From positions 1 to 64,000 of the forward strand of contig ONHN01000002.1 in the NCBI GenBank assembly GCA_900317635.1: a stretch of 64,000 nt of DNA. The letters are read 5' to 3'. Of the stretch, positions 1-8,073 are shown one piece after another. The notes beneath the pieces were generated by a model, which had not been told where the DNA came from, made no database searches, and saw only the letters and a list, made by a program, of their open reading frames with translations. How positions within the stretch are numbered: position 1 is the stretch's first letter; every line of letters starts with the position of its first letter. The DNA is from an uncultured Prevotellaceae bacterium (GTDB lineage: Bacteria > Bacteroidota > Bacteroidia > Bacteroidales > Bacteroidaceae). The position numbers and the translations under genes are program-made.

Positions 1-135
1 GTTATACTTCTGACGGGGTGTAGAAATTTATACCTCCTGACGCTTCACCAGTTCATCGCTTGTAAGCCGTAAGGAAAAATCGAACAATTCCGTGTAGGCG
101 TCAAACTCTACGGGTTCGGCTACGCCGTTTAATTC

Positions 136-154
136 CGCAGGCGAGATGCCTGCG
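136..154. repeat. GC-rich hairpin repeat (cgcaggc...gcctgcg)
   Basis: A 7-bp inverted repeat with a 5-base loop. The same hairpin recurs twice near 52,730-52,796, and related ones lie at 5,836, 23,011 and 36,460, so this is one copy of a dispersed intergenic family. Bases 1-181 otherwise hold no gene that I can support. Confidence 0.7.
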
Positions 155-182
155 TCCCATACCTTACCTTTCTAACCATACA

Positions 183-217
183 AAAAAAGCAGAGGCATCA
201 ACCCCTGCTTTTTGGTT
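183..217. terminator. Bidirectional terminator downstream of parC
   Basis: A stem AAAAAGCAG / CTGCTTTTT encloses a short loop. T runs follow on the plus strand and A runs precede, which read as T on the minus strand. It sits about 20 bases past the parC stop, so it can end parC transcription and also any plus-strand transcript entering from the left. Confidence 0.8.
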
Positions 218-235
218 TTTCGTCCTTGCGCCCCT

Positions 236-2935
236 TCACTCCATCGAGAAGAGGTCGAGCTGTATGCTGTTGCCCTCGTCGATGACGTTCGGCTCGTCCG
301 TTTCGGCTTCAGGTCCGTTGTCGGCATCAGGGATGGGGCTCTCATCGGTGAGCGGCGGTTCGGGTTGGCGCAGTGGAGGCAGTTCCTCCACGGTGGCTAC
401 GTTCAGCGTCGTCACGCGTTTACCTTTAGCCCTCAAGCCTTTCACGGCCACAAACTGCTCTGCGTCAATCTCAAGGGGGTCGCGGAAGCTATCGGCACCG
501 CCGAACGTGACAAGTACGCGCGGATAGGCCTCTTGACTCAGCACAACAAGTCGGCTCTCTTCAGGGCGTTCGCCCAGAAAATTTTGTTGGCGTGCCTGCG
601 ACGTTCGTTCCAATGCAAAGCGTTTCAGGTAGAGGAAATTCTGCTGTGCTGCATCGAAGAGGAGGGCGGTCCAAATGGTGCGTTCGTCGAACTTCTGTAT
701 GAGGCGGATGCCAGGGTCGAAGTGGGCCGATGGGTCGGGCGAGAGCGTGAAGTAGTTGCCGTTTTCCATAACGACCAGAATTTGCTCGTCGGCCAAGAAC
801 TCGCCCAAGTATTGGCCATGGCTTTCGAAGTTGAGGCGGGCCACGTCGTGGTCGAACCATACCTTGCGCCCGCCCAGCGTGGAGGCACCGTGCGCTTTCA
901 GCGTGATGCGGTGCACGTCGAGCTTCGTCAGCAGGTTGCCACGGCTGCTGCGCCCCTTCACCATCAGCTCGCTGAAGTCGCGGTCGAAGTGTATGCGTCG
1001 CAACTTGGGGTTGGGTTTCAGCGTCACCTTGATGGTTTCGGCCTCGCCGTTGGGGTTGGACGTGAAGTACCACACGCGGCTACCCGCCGTCCCCGTTGTG
1101 AGGTCGTATTCGCGGTCGTGCGTGATGCTTGTGACGTTGAAGCGTTTGATGTAGAATGCACCGCCTTTGCCGTCGCGATAGCAAACGTTGTAGATGGTGC
1201 GTTGGTCGCCGCGCTTGAAGACGGCAATGTGTATCACCTCCGCTTTCTTCTTTTCGGCGCGCGAGCGTGCTGTTTCGCCAATAAACACCTTCTCGGCCAC
1301 GCGCGTCACCTTGTACGTGCCGTCGCGATAGAAGATAATAACGTCGTCAATGTCGGAGCAGTTCTCTACGAACTCGTCCTTCTTCAGCGAGGTGCCCATG
1401 AAGCCTTCGGTGCGGTTGATGTAGAGCTTTTGGTTGGCTTCTACCACCTTTGCTGCTTCTATGGTGTCGAAGGAGCGTATCTCTGTGCGGCGCGGGTGGG
1501 CGGCGGCATATTTGTCGTAGATTTGCTTAAACCAGCGCGCCGTTACCTCCGTCATTTGGCCGAGGTCTTTATCTATTTGCGCTATCTCGGCTTCCATGCG
1601 CGCAATGAGGTCGTCCGCCTTCGACTTGTTAAACTTCAAGATGCGTTCCATCTTGATTTGCATCAAGCGCAGGATGTCGTCGCGCGTGACGGCGCGGTAG
1701 AGTTTCGGGTACCACGGCTGCAAGCGCTCGTCAATGTGGGCCACGGCAGCGTCCATGTCCTTAGCTTGTTCGAAGCCCTTGTCTTTATAGATGCGTTCTT
1801 CGATGAAGATGCGTTCCAGCGAGGCAAAGAGGAGGCTTTCCATTAGTTCTGCACGCCGTATCTCCAATTCGCGCCGCAACAGGGCCTTCGTGTTTTCCAC
1901 GCTGGCCTTTAGGATGTCGCTGACGGGCATGAAGCGCGGCTTGTGGCCGTCAATGACCACGCACGAGGGCGAGATGCTCACTTCGCAGTCCGTGAAAGCG
2001 TAGAGCGCATCGATGGTCTTGTCCGAACTTGTGCCTGGTGCCAGCTGCACCTGTATCTCTACGTTGGCCGCCGTGTTGTCGTCAACCTTGCGTATCTTGA
2101 TTTTTCCTTTCTCGTTCGCTTTAAGGATGCTCTCTATCAGACCGCTCGTTGTTTTGCCGAAGGGTATTTCGGTAATGACCAGCGTTTTCGGGTCGAGCTT
2201 CGAAATCTTGGCGCGCACCTTCACCGAGCCGCCGCGCATGCCGTCTTTGTAGTTTGAAACGTCAATGCTTCCGCCCGTTAAGAAGTCGGGGTAAAGTTGG
2301 AACGGCTCGTCGTGCAAATAGCTGATAGCCGCTTGGCAGAGTTCGCCGAAGTTGTGGGGAAGGATTTTCGCACTCAGCCCCACCGCAATGCCTTCCGCAC
2401 CTTGTGCCAGCAGCAGGGGAAACTTCACGGGCAGCGAGACGGGCTCTTTGTTGCGGCCATCGTAGGAGAGTTTCCACGTGGTGGTTTTGGGGTTGAAGAG
2501 GATGTCAAGGGCCAACTTCGAGAGGCGCGCTTCGATGTATCGCGGTGCCGCTGCGCTGTCGCCCGTGAGGATGTTGCCCCAGTTGCCTTGCGTGTCGATG
2601 AGCAACTCTTTTTGGCCCAGTCCCACGAGGGCATCGCCGATGGAGGCATCGCCGTGGGGGTGAAACTGCATGGTGTGGCCCACGATGTTGGCTACCTTGT
2701 TGTAGCGTCCGTCGTCAAGGCGCTTCATCGCGTGCAGAATGCGGCGCTGCACGGGTTTCAGGCCGTCGCCTAAGTGGGGCACGGCACGCTCAAGGATAAC
2801 GTAGCTGGCGTAGTCGAGAAACCAGTTCTGAAACATACCCGTCAGTTGGGGGCGGCCTCCTTCGTCCTTTGTCGTCTTAGGCTGCTCCTCTACGGGGGAC
2901 AAATCCTGTCCTTCGGTGCGTATTTCGTCTGCCAT
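236..2935 (-). CDS. parC: DNA topoisomerase IV / gyrase-type subunit A
   Basis: This 899-residue protein is the DNA breakage-reunion subunit of a type IIA topoisomerase. It cuts both DNA strands through a tyrosine, and with its ATPase partner (ParE) it separates and relaxes chromosomal DNA. The N-terminal core shows the family order: a GDGLKPVQRR motif near residue 57, HPHGDASIG near 92-100, and the catalytic tyrosine in AAPRYIEARL at Y133. The C-terminal half carries the beta-propeller-like DNA-wrapping region and ends in an acidic tail. The protein is longer than E. coli ParC (about 750 residues) but fits the Bacteroidetes ParC form. The start is preceded on the minus strand by a TAATTTCG -7 box about 28 bases upstream. 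No parE lies within the visible 235 bases downstream. GyrA is the alternative call; the gene is type IIA subunit A in either case. Confidence 0.9.
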   Translation of the reverse strand: MADEIRTEGQDLSPVEEQPKTTKDEGGRPQLTGMFQNWFLDYASYVILERAVPHLGDGLKPVQRRILHAMKRLDDGRYNKVANIVGHTMQFHPHGDASIGDALVGLGQKELLIDTQGNWGNILTGDSAAAPRYIEARLSKLALDILFNPKTTTWKLSYDGRNKEPVSLPVKFPLLLAQGAEGIAVGLSAKILPHNFGELCQAAISYLHDEPFQLYPDFLTGGSIDVSNYKDGMRGGSVKVRAKISKLDPKTLVITEIPFGKTTSGLIESILKANEKGKIKIRKVDDNTAANVEIQVQLAPGTSSDKTIDALYAFTDCEVSISPSCVVIDGHKPRFMPVSDILKASVENTKALLRRELEIRRAELMESLLFASLERIFIEERIYKDKGFEQAKDMDAAVAHIDERLQPWYPKLYRAVTRDDILRLMQIKMERILKFNKSKADDLIARMEAEIAQIDKDLGQMTEVTARWFKQIYDKYAAAHPRRTEIRSFDTIEAAKVVEANQKLYINRTEGFMGTSLKKDEFVENCSDIDDVIIFYRDGTYKVTRVAEKVFIGETARSRAEKKKAEVIHIAVFKRGDQRTIYNVCYRDGKGGAFYIKRFNVTSITHDREYDLTTGTAGSRVWYFTSNPNGEAETIKVTLKPNPKLRRIHFDRDFSELMVKGRSSRGNLLTKLDVHRITLKAHGASTLGGRKVWFDHDVARLNFESHGQYLGEFLADEQILVVMENGNYFTLSPDPSAHFDPGIRLIQKFDERTIWTALLFDAAQQNFLYLKRFALERTSQARQQNFLGERPEESRLVVLSQEAYPRVLVTFGGADSFRDPLEIDAEQFVAVKGLRAKGKRVTTLNVATVEELPPLRQPEPPLTDESPIPDADNGPEAETDEPNVIDEGNSIQLDLFSME

Positions 2936-2962
2936 AAAGCGAAGTATAATCGTTTTCAGCCG

Positions 2963-2970
2963 CGAAATTA
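2963..2970 (-). promoter_or_regulatory. -7 box of the parC promoter
   Basis: Read on the minus strand the sequence is TAATTTCG, a variant of the Bacteroidetes TAnnTTTG -7 element, 27 bases before the parC ATG. It is divergent from the tRNA-Leu promoter. Confidence 0.55.
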
Positions 2971-3014
2971 AAAAAAATCTCGCGATTGTGTTGCGCTTTT
3001 AGCAGAAAAAACTT

Positions 3015-3022
3015 TAACTTCG
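3015..3022 (+). promoter_or_regulatory. -7 box of the tRNA-Leu promoter
   Basis: TAACTTCG matches the TAnnTTCG form of the Bacteroidetes -7 element and lies 21 bases before the mature tRNA 5' end. This places the transcription start a few bases upstream of the tRNA. Confidence 0.5.
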
Positions 3023-3043
3023 CGCCGCAAAAGCCCATATTTT

Positions 3044-3125
3044 GCGCCTGTGGCGGAATTGGTAGACGCGCCAGACTTAGGATCTGGTGTCTTACGATGT
3101 GCAGGTTCGAGTCCTGTCAGGCGCA
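3044..3125 (+). tRNA. tRNA-Leu (UAG)
   Basis: The acceptor arms gcgcctg and caggcgc pair perfectly. The D arm (tggcggaattggtagacg), the anticodon stem ccaga/tctgg around loop cttagga, a long class II variable arm and a T arm with gttcgag are all visible. The anticodon is TAG, which reads CUA and related leucine codons, and the long variable arm fits leucine. CCA is not encoded, so it must be added after transcription. Confidence 0.96.
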
Positions 3126-3138
3126 CACCGTCTCTCAC

Positions 3139-3166
3139 CCTCGTTGGACGCTCCAACGAGGTTTTT
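3139..3166 (+). terminator. Rho-independent terminator of tRNA-Leu
   Basis: A perfect 10-bp stem cctcgttgga / tccaacgagg with a 3-base loop is followed by five T. It lies 13 bases after the tRNA. Confidence 0.9.
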
Positions 3167-3271
3167 CGTGCGGTGGGGCGCACTGCGCTTACCATCGCTG
3201 CAGGAATGTCTGAAACGATTGTAAACAAAAAAAACATTCCTCCTTTGTTCGCCATACCGCAAGGTTTTTCC

Positions 3272-3279
3272 TATCTTCG
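3272..3279 (+). promoter_or_regulatory. -7 box upstream of trkH
   Basis: TATCTTCG fits the Bacteroidetes -7 element and lies 67 bases before the trkH ATG. A TTTG at 3244-3247 could be the -33 element, although its spacing (24 bases) is longer than usual. Confidence 0.4.
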
Positions 3280-3346
3280 CGGCGTGAAAGGCATATAATA
3301 TAATATTGTACGCGCGCAAAGACGTGCGAAAGAAAGATTGCAGCCA

Positions 3347-4804
3347 ATGCCTAATTTGAAGATTATAGCCAATGTCCTTGGCGAGTTGTTGCTCTTTGAG
3401 GCCGTCCTGCTCTGTGCTTGTCTCGGAGTGGGCTTGGTGTATCGCGAAAGTCCGTGGCTCTCGTTCGGACTGCCTATGGCGCTGGCTATTGTCATCGGCC
3501 TGACGTTTCGCTACGTTGGGCGCGATGCTCCAGCCACGATTACGCGGCGCGATAGCTATCTGGTCGTTTCGCTGACGTGGCTCTTGTTCTCGCTTGTGGG
3601 CCTCTTCCCCTTCCTCTTCGATGGGGGCACGCAGCGCATTGCCGTTGCCTTCTTCGAGAGCATGAGCGGATTTACCACGACGGGTGCCACCGCCCTCGAC
3701 CATATCGACGGACTGCCGCACGCCCTGCTGTTTTGGCGCTCGTTGATGAGCTGGGTGGGGGGCATAGGCATTATCTTCTTCACCGTGGCCATTCTGCCCG
3801 CTATGGCCACAGGCGAGCAAAAGATGTTTGCCGTTGAAAGCACGGGGCTGAAGATTAAGAAGCTGCACCCGCGTTTCCGTACGACAACGCATTGGATTGG
3901 CGGCCTTTACCTCACGCTGACGGCCTGCTGCGGCGCGGCCTACTACTTTTGTGGGATGGGGCTTTTCGATGCCGTCAACCACGCCTTCTCCACCATGGCC
4001 ACAGGCGGCTTCTCTACCCACGATGCCAGCATCGGGTTTTACCATTCGCCCTTGCTCGAGTGGGTCGTAACGCTCTTCATGTTCCTTGGTGGTTTCAACT
4101 TCACGCTGATGTACCTCTTGCTTGTTAAGCGCAAGTGGCGTCCGCTGTGGAACGACGGCGAGCTGAAGGCTTACCTTGGTTTGCTGACGGGGGTCACCGT
4201 GCTGTGCTGGGTGACGCTGATGGTGGCCGACGGGCGTGGCTTCTTCGACGCGCTACGCACCTCCGCTTTCCACGTGACGTCCCTCACCACCACCACGGGT
4301 TTCACCACCGAGGACTTCATGCTTTGGCCCCGCCTGCTCTGGCTGCCTCTGGCCTTCGTGACGGCTGTGGGTGCTTGTGCTGGCAGCACGACGGGCGGCA
4401 TCAAGACCGTGCGCCTGCTGACAATATGGAAGGTGACGCACCACGAGTTTCGCCACCTGCTCCACCCCCGCGCTATCTTCCCCGTACGCGTGAACGGTAT
4501 GCACGTGGGCAACACCGTCGTGCGCAACATCTTCGTCTTCTTCATCTGCTACTTCGCCCTGACCTTCGTTGGCACCATGCTGATGGTGATGATGGGGCTG
4601 CCCTTGCTCGACAGCGTGTCGTGTTGTATCACCGCCCTGTCGAACGTAGGGCCTGGCGTGGGCTACGCCGTTGGACCCATCGATAGCTATGCCGCCTATC
4701 CCGATGCAGCCCTGTTGCTCAACGCCTTCCTCATGCTGGCTGGCCGACTGGAAATCTTTGCCATCCTCCTGCCCTTCGCCACAGAGTTCTGGCGCGAGCA
4801 GTAA
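3347..4804 (+). CDS. trkH: Trk-type potassium uptake membrane protein TrkH
   Basis: An inner-membrane K+ channel/transporter subunit of about 485 residues, built mostly of hydrophobic helices. All four pore-loop filters of the TrkH/KtrB family can be seen, each centred on a glycine: TTTGATAL (near 120), ATGGFSTHD (near 225), TTTTGFTTED (near 318) and SNVGPGVG (near 435). I start it at the ATG at 3347 rather than at the in-frame TTG nine bases upstream. The regulatory subunit TrkA, often next to trkH in this phylum, is not in the window, so the gating partner must be encoded elsewhere. The downstream folD follows after 88 bases containing a C/T-rich repeat. Confidence 0.93.
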   Translation: MPNLKIIANVLGELLLFEAVLLCACLGVGLVYRESPWLSFGLPMALAIVIGLTFRYVGRDAPATITRRDSYLVVSLTWLLFSLVGLFPFLFDGGTQRIAVAFFESMSGFTTTGATALDHIDGLPHALLFWRSLMSWVGGIGIIFFTVAILPAMATGEQKMFAVESTGLKIKKLHPRFRTTTHWIGGLYLTLTACCGAAYYFCGMGLFDAVNHAFSTMATGGFSTHDASIGFYHSPLLEWVVTLFMFLGGFNFTLMYLLLVKRKWRPLWNDGELKAYLGLLTGVTVLCWVTLMVADGRGFFDALRTSAFHVTSLTTTTGFTTEDFMLWPRLLWLPLAFVTAVGACAGSTTGGIKTVRLLTIWKVTHHEFRHLLHPRAIFPVRVNGMHVGNTVVRNIFVFFICYFALTFVGTMLMVMMGLPLLDSVSCCITALSNVGPGVGYAVGPIDSYAAYPDAALLLNAFLMLAGRLEIFAILLPFATEFWREQ

Positions 4805-4849
4805 CCAAACATAATTCCTCACAACCTCAAACCGACAAAAGTAACTCAC

Positions 4850-4886
4850 CTCCCTCCCTTTTGGGGAGGGCCGGGGTGGGGCTCAC
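4850..4886. repeat. C/T-rich palindromic intergenic repeat, folD leader
   Basis: The segment has an inverted pair cctccc / gggagg and a repeat of ctcacctccct, and the second ctcacctccct abuts the folD ATG. Similar C/T-rich palindromes occur at 23,107, 54,193, 56,177, 58,146 and 61,409, so this is a dispersed family. Here it forms the folD leader. Confidence 0.65.
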
Positions 4887-4892
4887 CTCCCT

Positions 4893-5768
4893 ATGACAAT
4901 ACTCGACGGAACCGCTACAGCGCGGCGCATCAGAGAAGAGATAGCCGCACAAACAGAAAAGATGGTGCAGCAAGGTCGGCGTCGGCCACATCTTGCCGCA
5001 GTGCTCGTAGGCCACGACGGCGGCAGCGAAACCTACGTGGCCAACAAAGTGCGCGCCTGCAAAGAGTGCGGCTTTGATAGCACCTTGGTGCAGTTTGAAA
5101 ACAACGTGACCGAGAAGGAACTCCTGGCGGCTATCGATTGTCTGAACAAAGACGATGCCATCGACGGCTTCATCGTCCAACTGCCTTTGCCTTTGCATAT
5201 CGAAGAGCGGCGCATCATTGAGGCCATCGACTATAGGAAGGACGTTGATGGGTTTCATCCCGTCAACGTAGGCCGTTTGGCGGCGGGCCTGCACTGCTTT
5301 GCCTCGGCCACGCCACGCGGCATCCTTGAGCTCCTGCGCCGCTACGACATCCGTACGCGCGGACAGCACGTCGTCATTCTGGGGCGATCCAACATCGTGG
5401 GTAAACCCTTGGCCGTCCTCATGATGCAGAAGAGCTATGCCGACGCCACCGTCACCGTCTGCCACAGCCACACCGTCGGCCTACGCGACATTTGCCGCAG
5501 TGCCGACATCCTCGTGGCCGCTATCGGACAACCCCATTTCGTCACGCAAGACATGGTGAAGCCCGGAGCCGTCGTCGTTGACGTGGGCACCACCCGCGTG
5601 CCCGATGCTGTCAGTCCGCGCGGCTATCACCTTGAAGGAGATATCGACTTCGAACGCGTTGCTCCGCGCTGCTCCTACATCACGCCCGTACCAGGCGGTG
5701 TAGGCCCCATGACCATCGCCATGCTCATGCAAAACACGTTGGCCGCCGCACAAGGCGAGTACTATTAG
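4893..5768 (+). CDS. folD: Bifunctional methylenetetrahydrofolate dehydrogenase / cyclohydrolase FolD
   Basis: This 291-residue cytosolic enzyme interconverts 5,10-methylene-THF and 10-formyl-THF in two steps using NADP, supplying one-carbon units for purines and formyl-Met. The diagnostic pieces are present: YVANKVRAC with catalytic Y48 and K52, the [10 protein letters not shown] segment near 90, DVDGFHPVN near 120, the Rossmann-fold GRSNIVGKP near 165, and [12 protein letters not shown] near the C-terminus. The length is normal for the family. The start codon sits directly after a repeat (ctcacctccct), so ribosome binding does not depend on a purine-rich Shine-Dalgarno sequence. The downstream intergenic region is filled with repeats. 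Confidence 0.96.
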   Translation: MTILDGTATARRIREEIAAQTEKMVQQGRRRPHLAAVLVGHDGGSETYVANKVRACKECGFDSTLVQFENNVTEKELLAAIDCLNKDDAIDGFIVQLPLPLHIEERRIIEAIDYRKDVDGFHPVNVGRLAAGLHCFASATPRGILELLRRYDIRTRGQHVVILGRSNIVGKPLAVLMMQKSYADATVTVCHSHTVGLRDICRSADILVAAIGQPHFVTQDMVKPGAVVVDVGTTRVPDAVSPRGYHLEGDIDFERVAPRCSYITPVPGGVGPMTIAMLMQNTLAAAQGEYY

Positions 5769-6168
5769 GGGTGTTCTATAACTCGCTCTCCGCGAGGCGT
5801 TGCATGCTGCTTTGCGCTATGTGCCCCCCGGGAGCGCGGGCGCCTCGCCCGCAGTATGGTACGCAGGCTTCTCGCTTGCGGATTTCTACGGCTCCAGCCT
5901 AACAGGGTACACAAACTCCTCGCCTGCGGTAGGCTTGCCGCCAATAGTACGTGGGCTTTAGTCCCCAGCGAACGCTCTTAATAGGTCTTCGAGGTAAGCC
6001 TCCACGAAAAATCCATGCGTGGATGGAGCGCGTTCCATCCCCGCATGGACTCTTTTCCATCCCCGCATGGAATAAAGTGCAACGCCATACTACGCTTCAG
6101 CGGTAAGTATGGCGTTGTTGCTACAAGCCTTTGCGTTTGCAATGGCAAGTGAGCTGATGTTTCCTGTC
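5769..6168. other. 400-base gene-free region made of repeats
   Basis: No coding region is supported here. From left to right it holds a GC-rich hairpin copy (about 5,827-5,882, with gcgggc/gcccgc), then ccatgcgtggatgg at 6,011-6,024 facing two direct copies of ccatccccgcatgg at 6,036-6,049 and 6,057-6,070, and a final terminator hairpin. The inverted and direct copies can pair in more than one way. Confidence 0.7.
6080..6117. terminator. Hairpin between folD and the Rid gene
   Basis: A perfect 12-bp stem caacgccatact / agtatggcgttg with a 14-base loop, about 50 bases past the Rid stop. It probably ends the minus-strand cluster. The T tract on that strand is weak (actttatt). Confidence 0.65.
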
Positions 6169-7302
6169 TTAGTAGGGCGCGAATTGCGGATTGTCAATCT
6201 TTTTAACGCCCATGCACTCCATTTCTATCAACCATCCCGGCCGGCAAACGGCGGCACCGACGAAGACGGTTGGCTTGCCAGGGAAACGCTCTTCGTAGAG
6301 GCGGCGCACAACGGCGTAGTCGGCAGGGTCGCGCAGATAGACAATCATTTGGCCAATGTCCTCGAACGTGCAGTCGCCTTCCGTGAGCAAGGCCTCGACG
6401 TTTTCCCACATGCGGTGCGTCTGTTTCACCACGTCGCCGTGGTGAACGATTTCGCCTTTGTGGTTGATGCTGGCCGTGCCCGAAATGAAGACGTGGCGAC
6501 GATCGCCGTAATCGACAATGGTGCCGCGCTCAAAGCTGACGCCGTACTCGCTGGTGCGGTTTAAGTGGTCGAGGGCGTAGAGGTGGCGCACCTGCCCCTT
6601 CTGCAAGCCGCAAACGGCATAAGCGTCGAACTGCGAGAGCACGCGCGGGTCGGCCTGGCGGCCGCCGATGCCCGTTGAGGCAATGAAGTGGGTCTTGTCC
6701 GTCATGTTCTGCGTATAGAACACGTCGTTACGCGCTTTGACCACGCCGCCGTAGTGGTTGTCGATGTCGTTGACGAAGAACCACGTCCTGATGCAGTTGT
6801 CCGACAGCGTGCCGCCCTCTTGCAACAGTTGCATGACGTACTGGTTTATCAGGATCGACGTTTGGCCTTCCGACGTGGCCGCCTCGGCGTGGGCACCGCC
6901 AGTCCATAGGTGCTTGTAGCCGCCGTGGGCGGAGGCGTAGAGGCCGCTGCCCGTGGCATGTGGCAACACGCCCGTTTGCAGGTAGGCCCACAGCGCAACC
7001 TTCGTGCCGTCGAGCGGGGCTTGCTGGATGATGGAGAGGGCACAGTCGGCGTATTCGGCGGCCAGGATGTTGTCGGCCTGATTGGCCGCATCGCTGACGA
7101 AGTAGCGCTTAAAAACAGCACTGGCACCCGCAAGCTGGTTGCGCCCGAGCTGGTCGTAGGCAGAAAGCAGGGCTTCTATTTGCTGAGCAAAGGTGAGGAG
7201 GGGATTGGTGACGTGGAGCATCAAATGATACTCCTTAACCTCACTGCCAGCGTCGAAGCTGAAGAGTTCTGCACGAACGTTATCTATGTTGAAAGTCTGC
7301 AT
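6169..7302 (-). CDS. Tandem Rid/YjgF-family protein
   Basis: This 377-residue cytosolic protein has a C-terminal half (about 240-370) that is a clear Rid domain, containing GTASINHKGEIVHHGD, a central helix WENVEALL and the end motif CRPGWLIEMECMGV with an arginine where RidA has its catalytic Arg. The N-terminal half looks like a second, diverged copy of the fold (a hydrophobic YHLMLHV strand and a helix around 45-65). Single-domain RidA enzymes (about 130 residues) hydrolyse reactive enamines/imines. Two-domain members also include the FkbO/Hyg5 chorismatases, so the substrate is open. It begins 38 bases after the cytochrome c lipoprotein gene and ends the porin-imelysin cluster, so it is probably co-transcribed. 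Its place in an iron/heme cluster is unexplained. Confidence 0.75.
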   Translation of the reverse strand: MQTFNIDNVRAELFSFDAGSEVKEYHLMLHVTNPLLTFAQQIEALLSAYDQLGRNQLAGASAVFKRYFVSDAANQADNILAAEYADCALSIIQQAPLDGTKVALWAYLQTGVLPHATGSGLYASAHGGYKHLWTGGAHAEAATSEGQTSILINQYVMQLLQEGGTLSDNCIRTWFFVNDIDNHYGGVVKARNDVFYTQNMTDKTHFIASTGIGGRQADPRVLSQFDAYAVCGLQKGQVRHLYALDHLNRTSEYGVSFERGTIVDYGDRRHVFISGTASINHKGEIVHHGDVVKQTHRMWENVEALLTEGDCTFEDIGQMIVYLRDPADYAVVRRLYEERFPGKPTVFVGAAVCRPGWLIEMECMGVKKIDNPQFAPY

Positions 7303-7340
7303 AGAGGAGGGAGGTGGTTTCTATGGGTTGGTTGTTAACG

Positions 7341-8060
7341 TTAATCTTCTGCACCGGCATCTATCCAGTCGTCAAGTGCTTTGAGCAGGGTGTGCATGCG
7401 CTCTTTGTTGAGCATGTCGGCATGGTTTTGGCGCCAGCCAGCCGAGACGTCGGTGTTGATGACTTGCGAAAGGACGCTTTGCTCGGCATTGCCAGGCTGT
7501 ATGAGCACGCCGCCTTCAATCTTCTTCGATGGCTGACCGACGGTAGCACCGTAGAACCTGCCTTCGGTGAGGAAGAGTCCTGCCGCCGCTCCGCCCGTAG
7601 CACCGTGGCAGGCGGTGCAGCTCTGGTTGAGCAGGGCCATTTGGAAGGCAGCTACGGGACTGACATCCACTGCGCCCACGTCGAGGCGAATGGTATCGCG
7701 CACGCCGTCGGGGTTGACGCTGAAGAAGGTTGCCACGCGCTGGCGCAAGCGGTTCAACACGCAGAGCTCTACGCTCGAGACATCGGCTGGGAGCCCCGTC
7801 ATAACGAGTTCCACGTTGCCGCCATCGCTGATGTCCGCCACGTTTTTCGTGACGGCGGCGTAGTCGTCGCCGTCGTGGGTGAAGGCGGCGATGCTGACGC
7901 TGTAGTCGTCGGGCCATTTGTCGGCACCCGTGAGTTGCCCTGTCAGCTTCACGGCGGCTCCCTCATCATCGTAGTAGGTGCGGTCGGGGATAGGTCCGTC
8001 GTCGCAGGCTGCCACGAGCATGGCCACCAAAAGCGGCGCAAAGATACGAATTATTTTCAT
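7341..8060 (-). CDS. Cytochrome c-type lipoprotein with one CXXCH site
   Basis: A 239-residue exported protein. The signal sequence ends in a lipobox LVAAC with C19 as the lipidated cysteine. The next residues, DDG, are acidic, as in Bacteroidetes signals that send lipoproteins to the cell surface. Residues 35-130 look like a beta-rich domain. The C-terminal part has a single heme c site, CTACH (C148, C151, H152), followed by a glycine-rich stretch as in small cytochromes c. It may pass electrons to or from the di-heme oxidoreductase encoded two genes upstream. It lies 13 bases after the porin stop, within the same minus-strand operon. I do not recognise a named family for the N-terminal domain. 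Confidence 0.8.
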   Translation of the reverse strand: MKIIRIFAPLLVAMLVAACDDGPIPDRTYYDDEGAAVKLTGQLTGADKWPDDYSVSIAAFTHDGDDYAAVTKNVADISDGGNVELVMTGLPADVSSVELCVLNRLRQRVATFFSVNPDGVRDTIRLDVGAVDVSPVAAFQMALLNQSCTACHGATGGAAAGLFLTEGRFYGATVGQPSKKIEGGVLIQPGNAEQSVLSQVINTDVSAGWRQNHADMLNKERMHTLLKALDDWIDAGAED

Positions 8061-8073
8061 TACTACCTTATTC

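Noticed and set aside
212..1846. A 544-codon plus-strand open frame across parC
   Set aside because: It is antisense to a gene with complete topoisomerase motifs and has no recognisable domain; GC-rich third positions keep the opposite frame open.
3092..4045. A 317-codon minus-strand frame across the tRNA-Leu region and trkH
   Set aside because: It overlaps the tRNA and the terminator and is antisense to conserved TrkH pore motifs.
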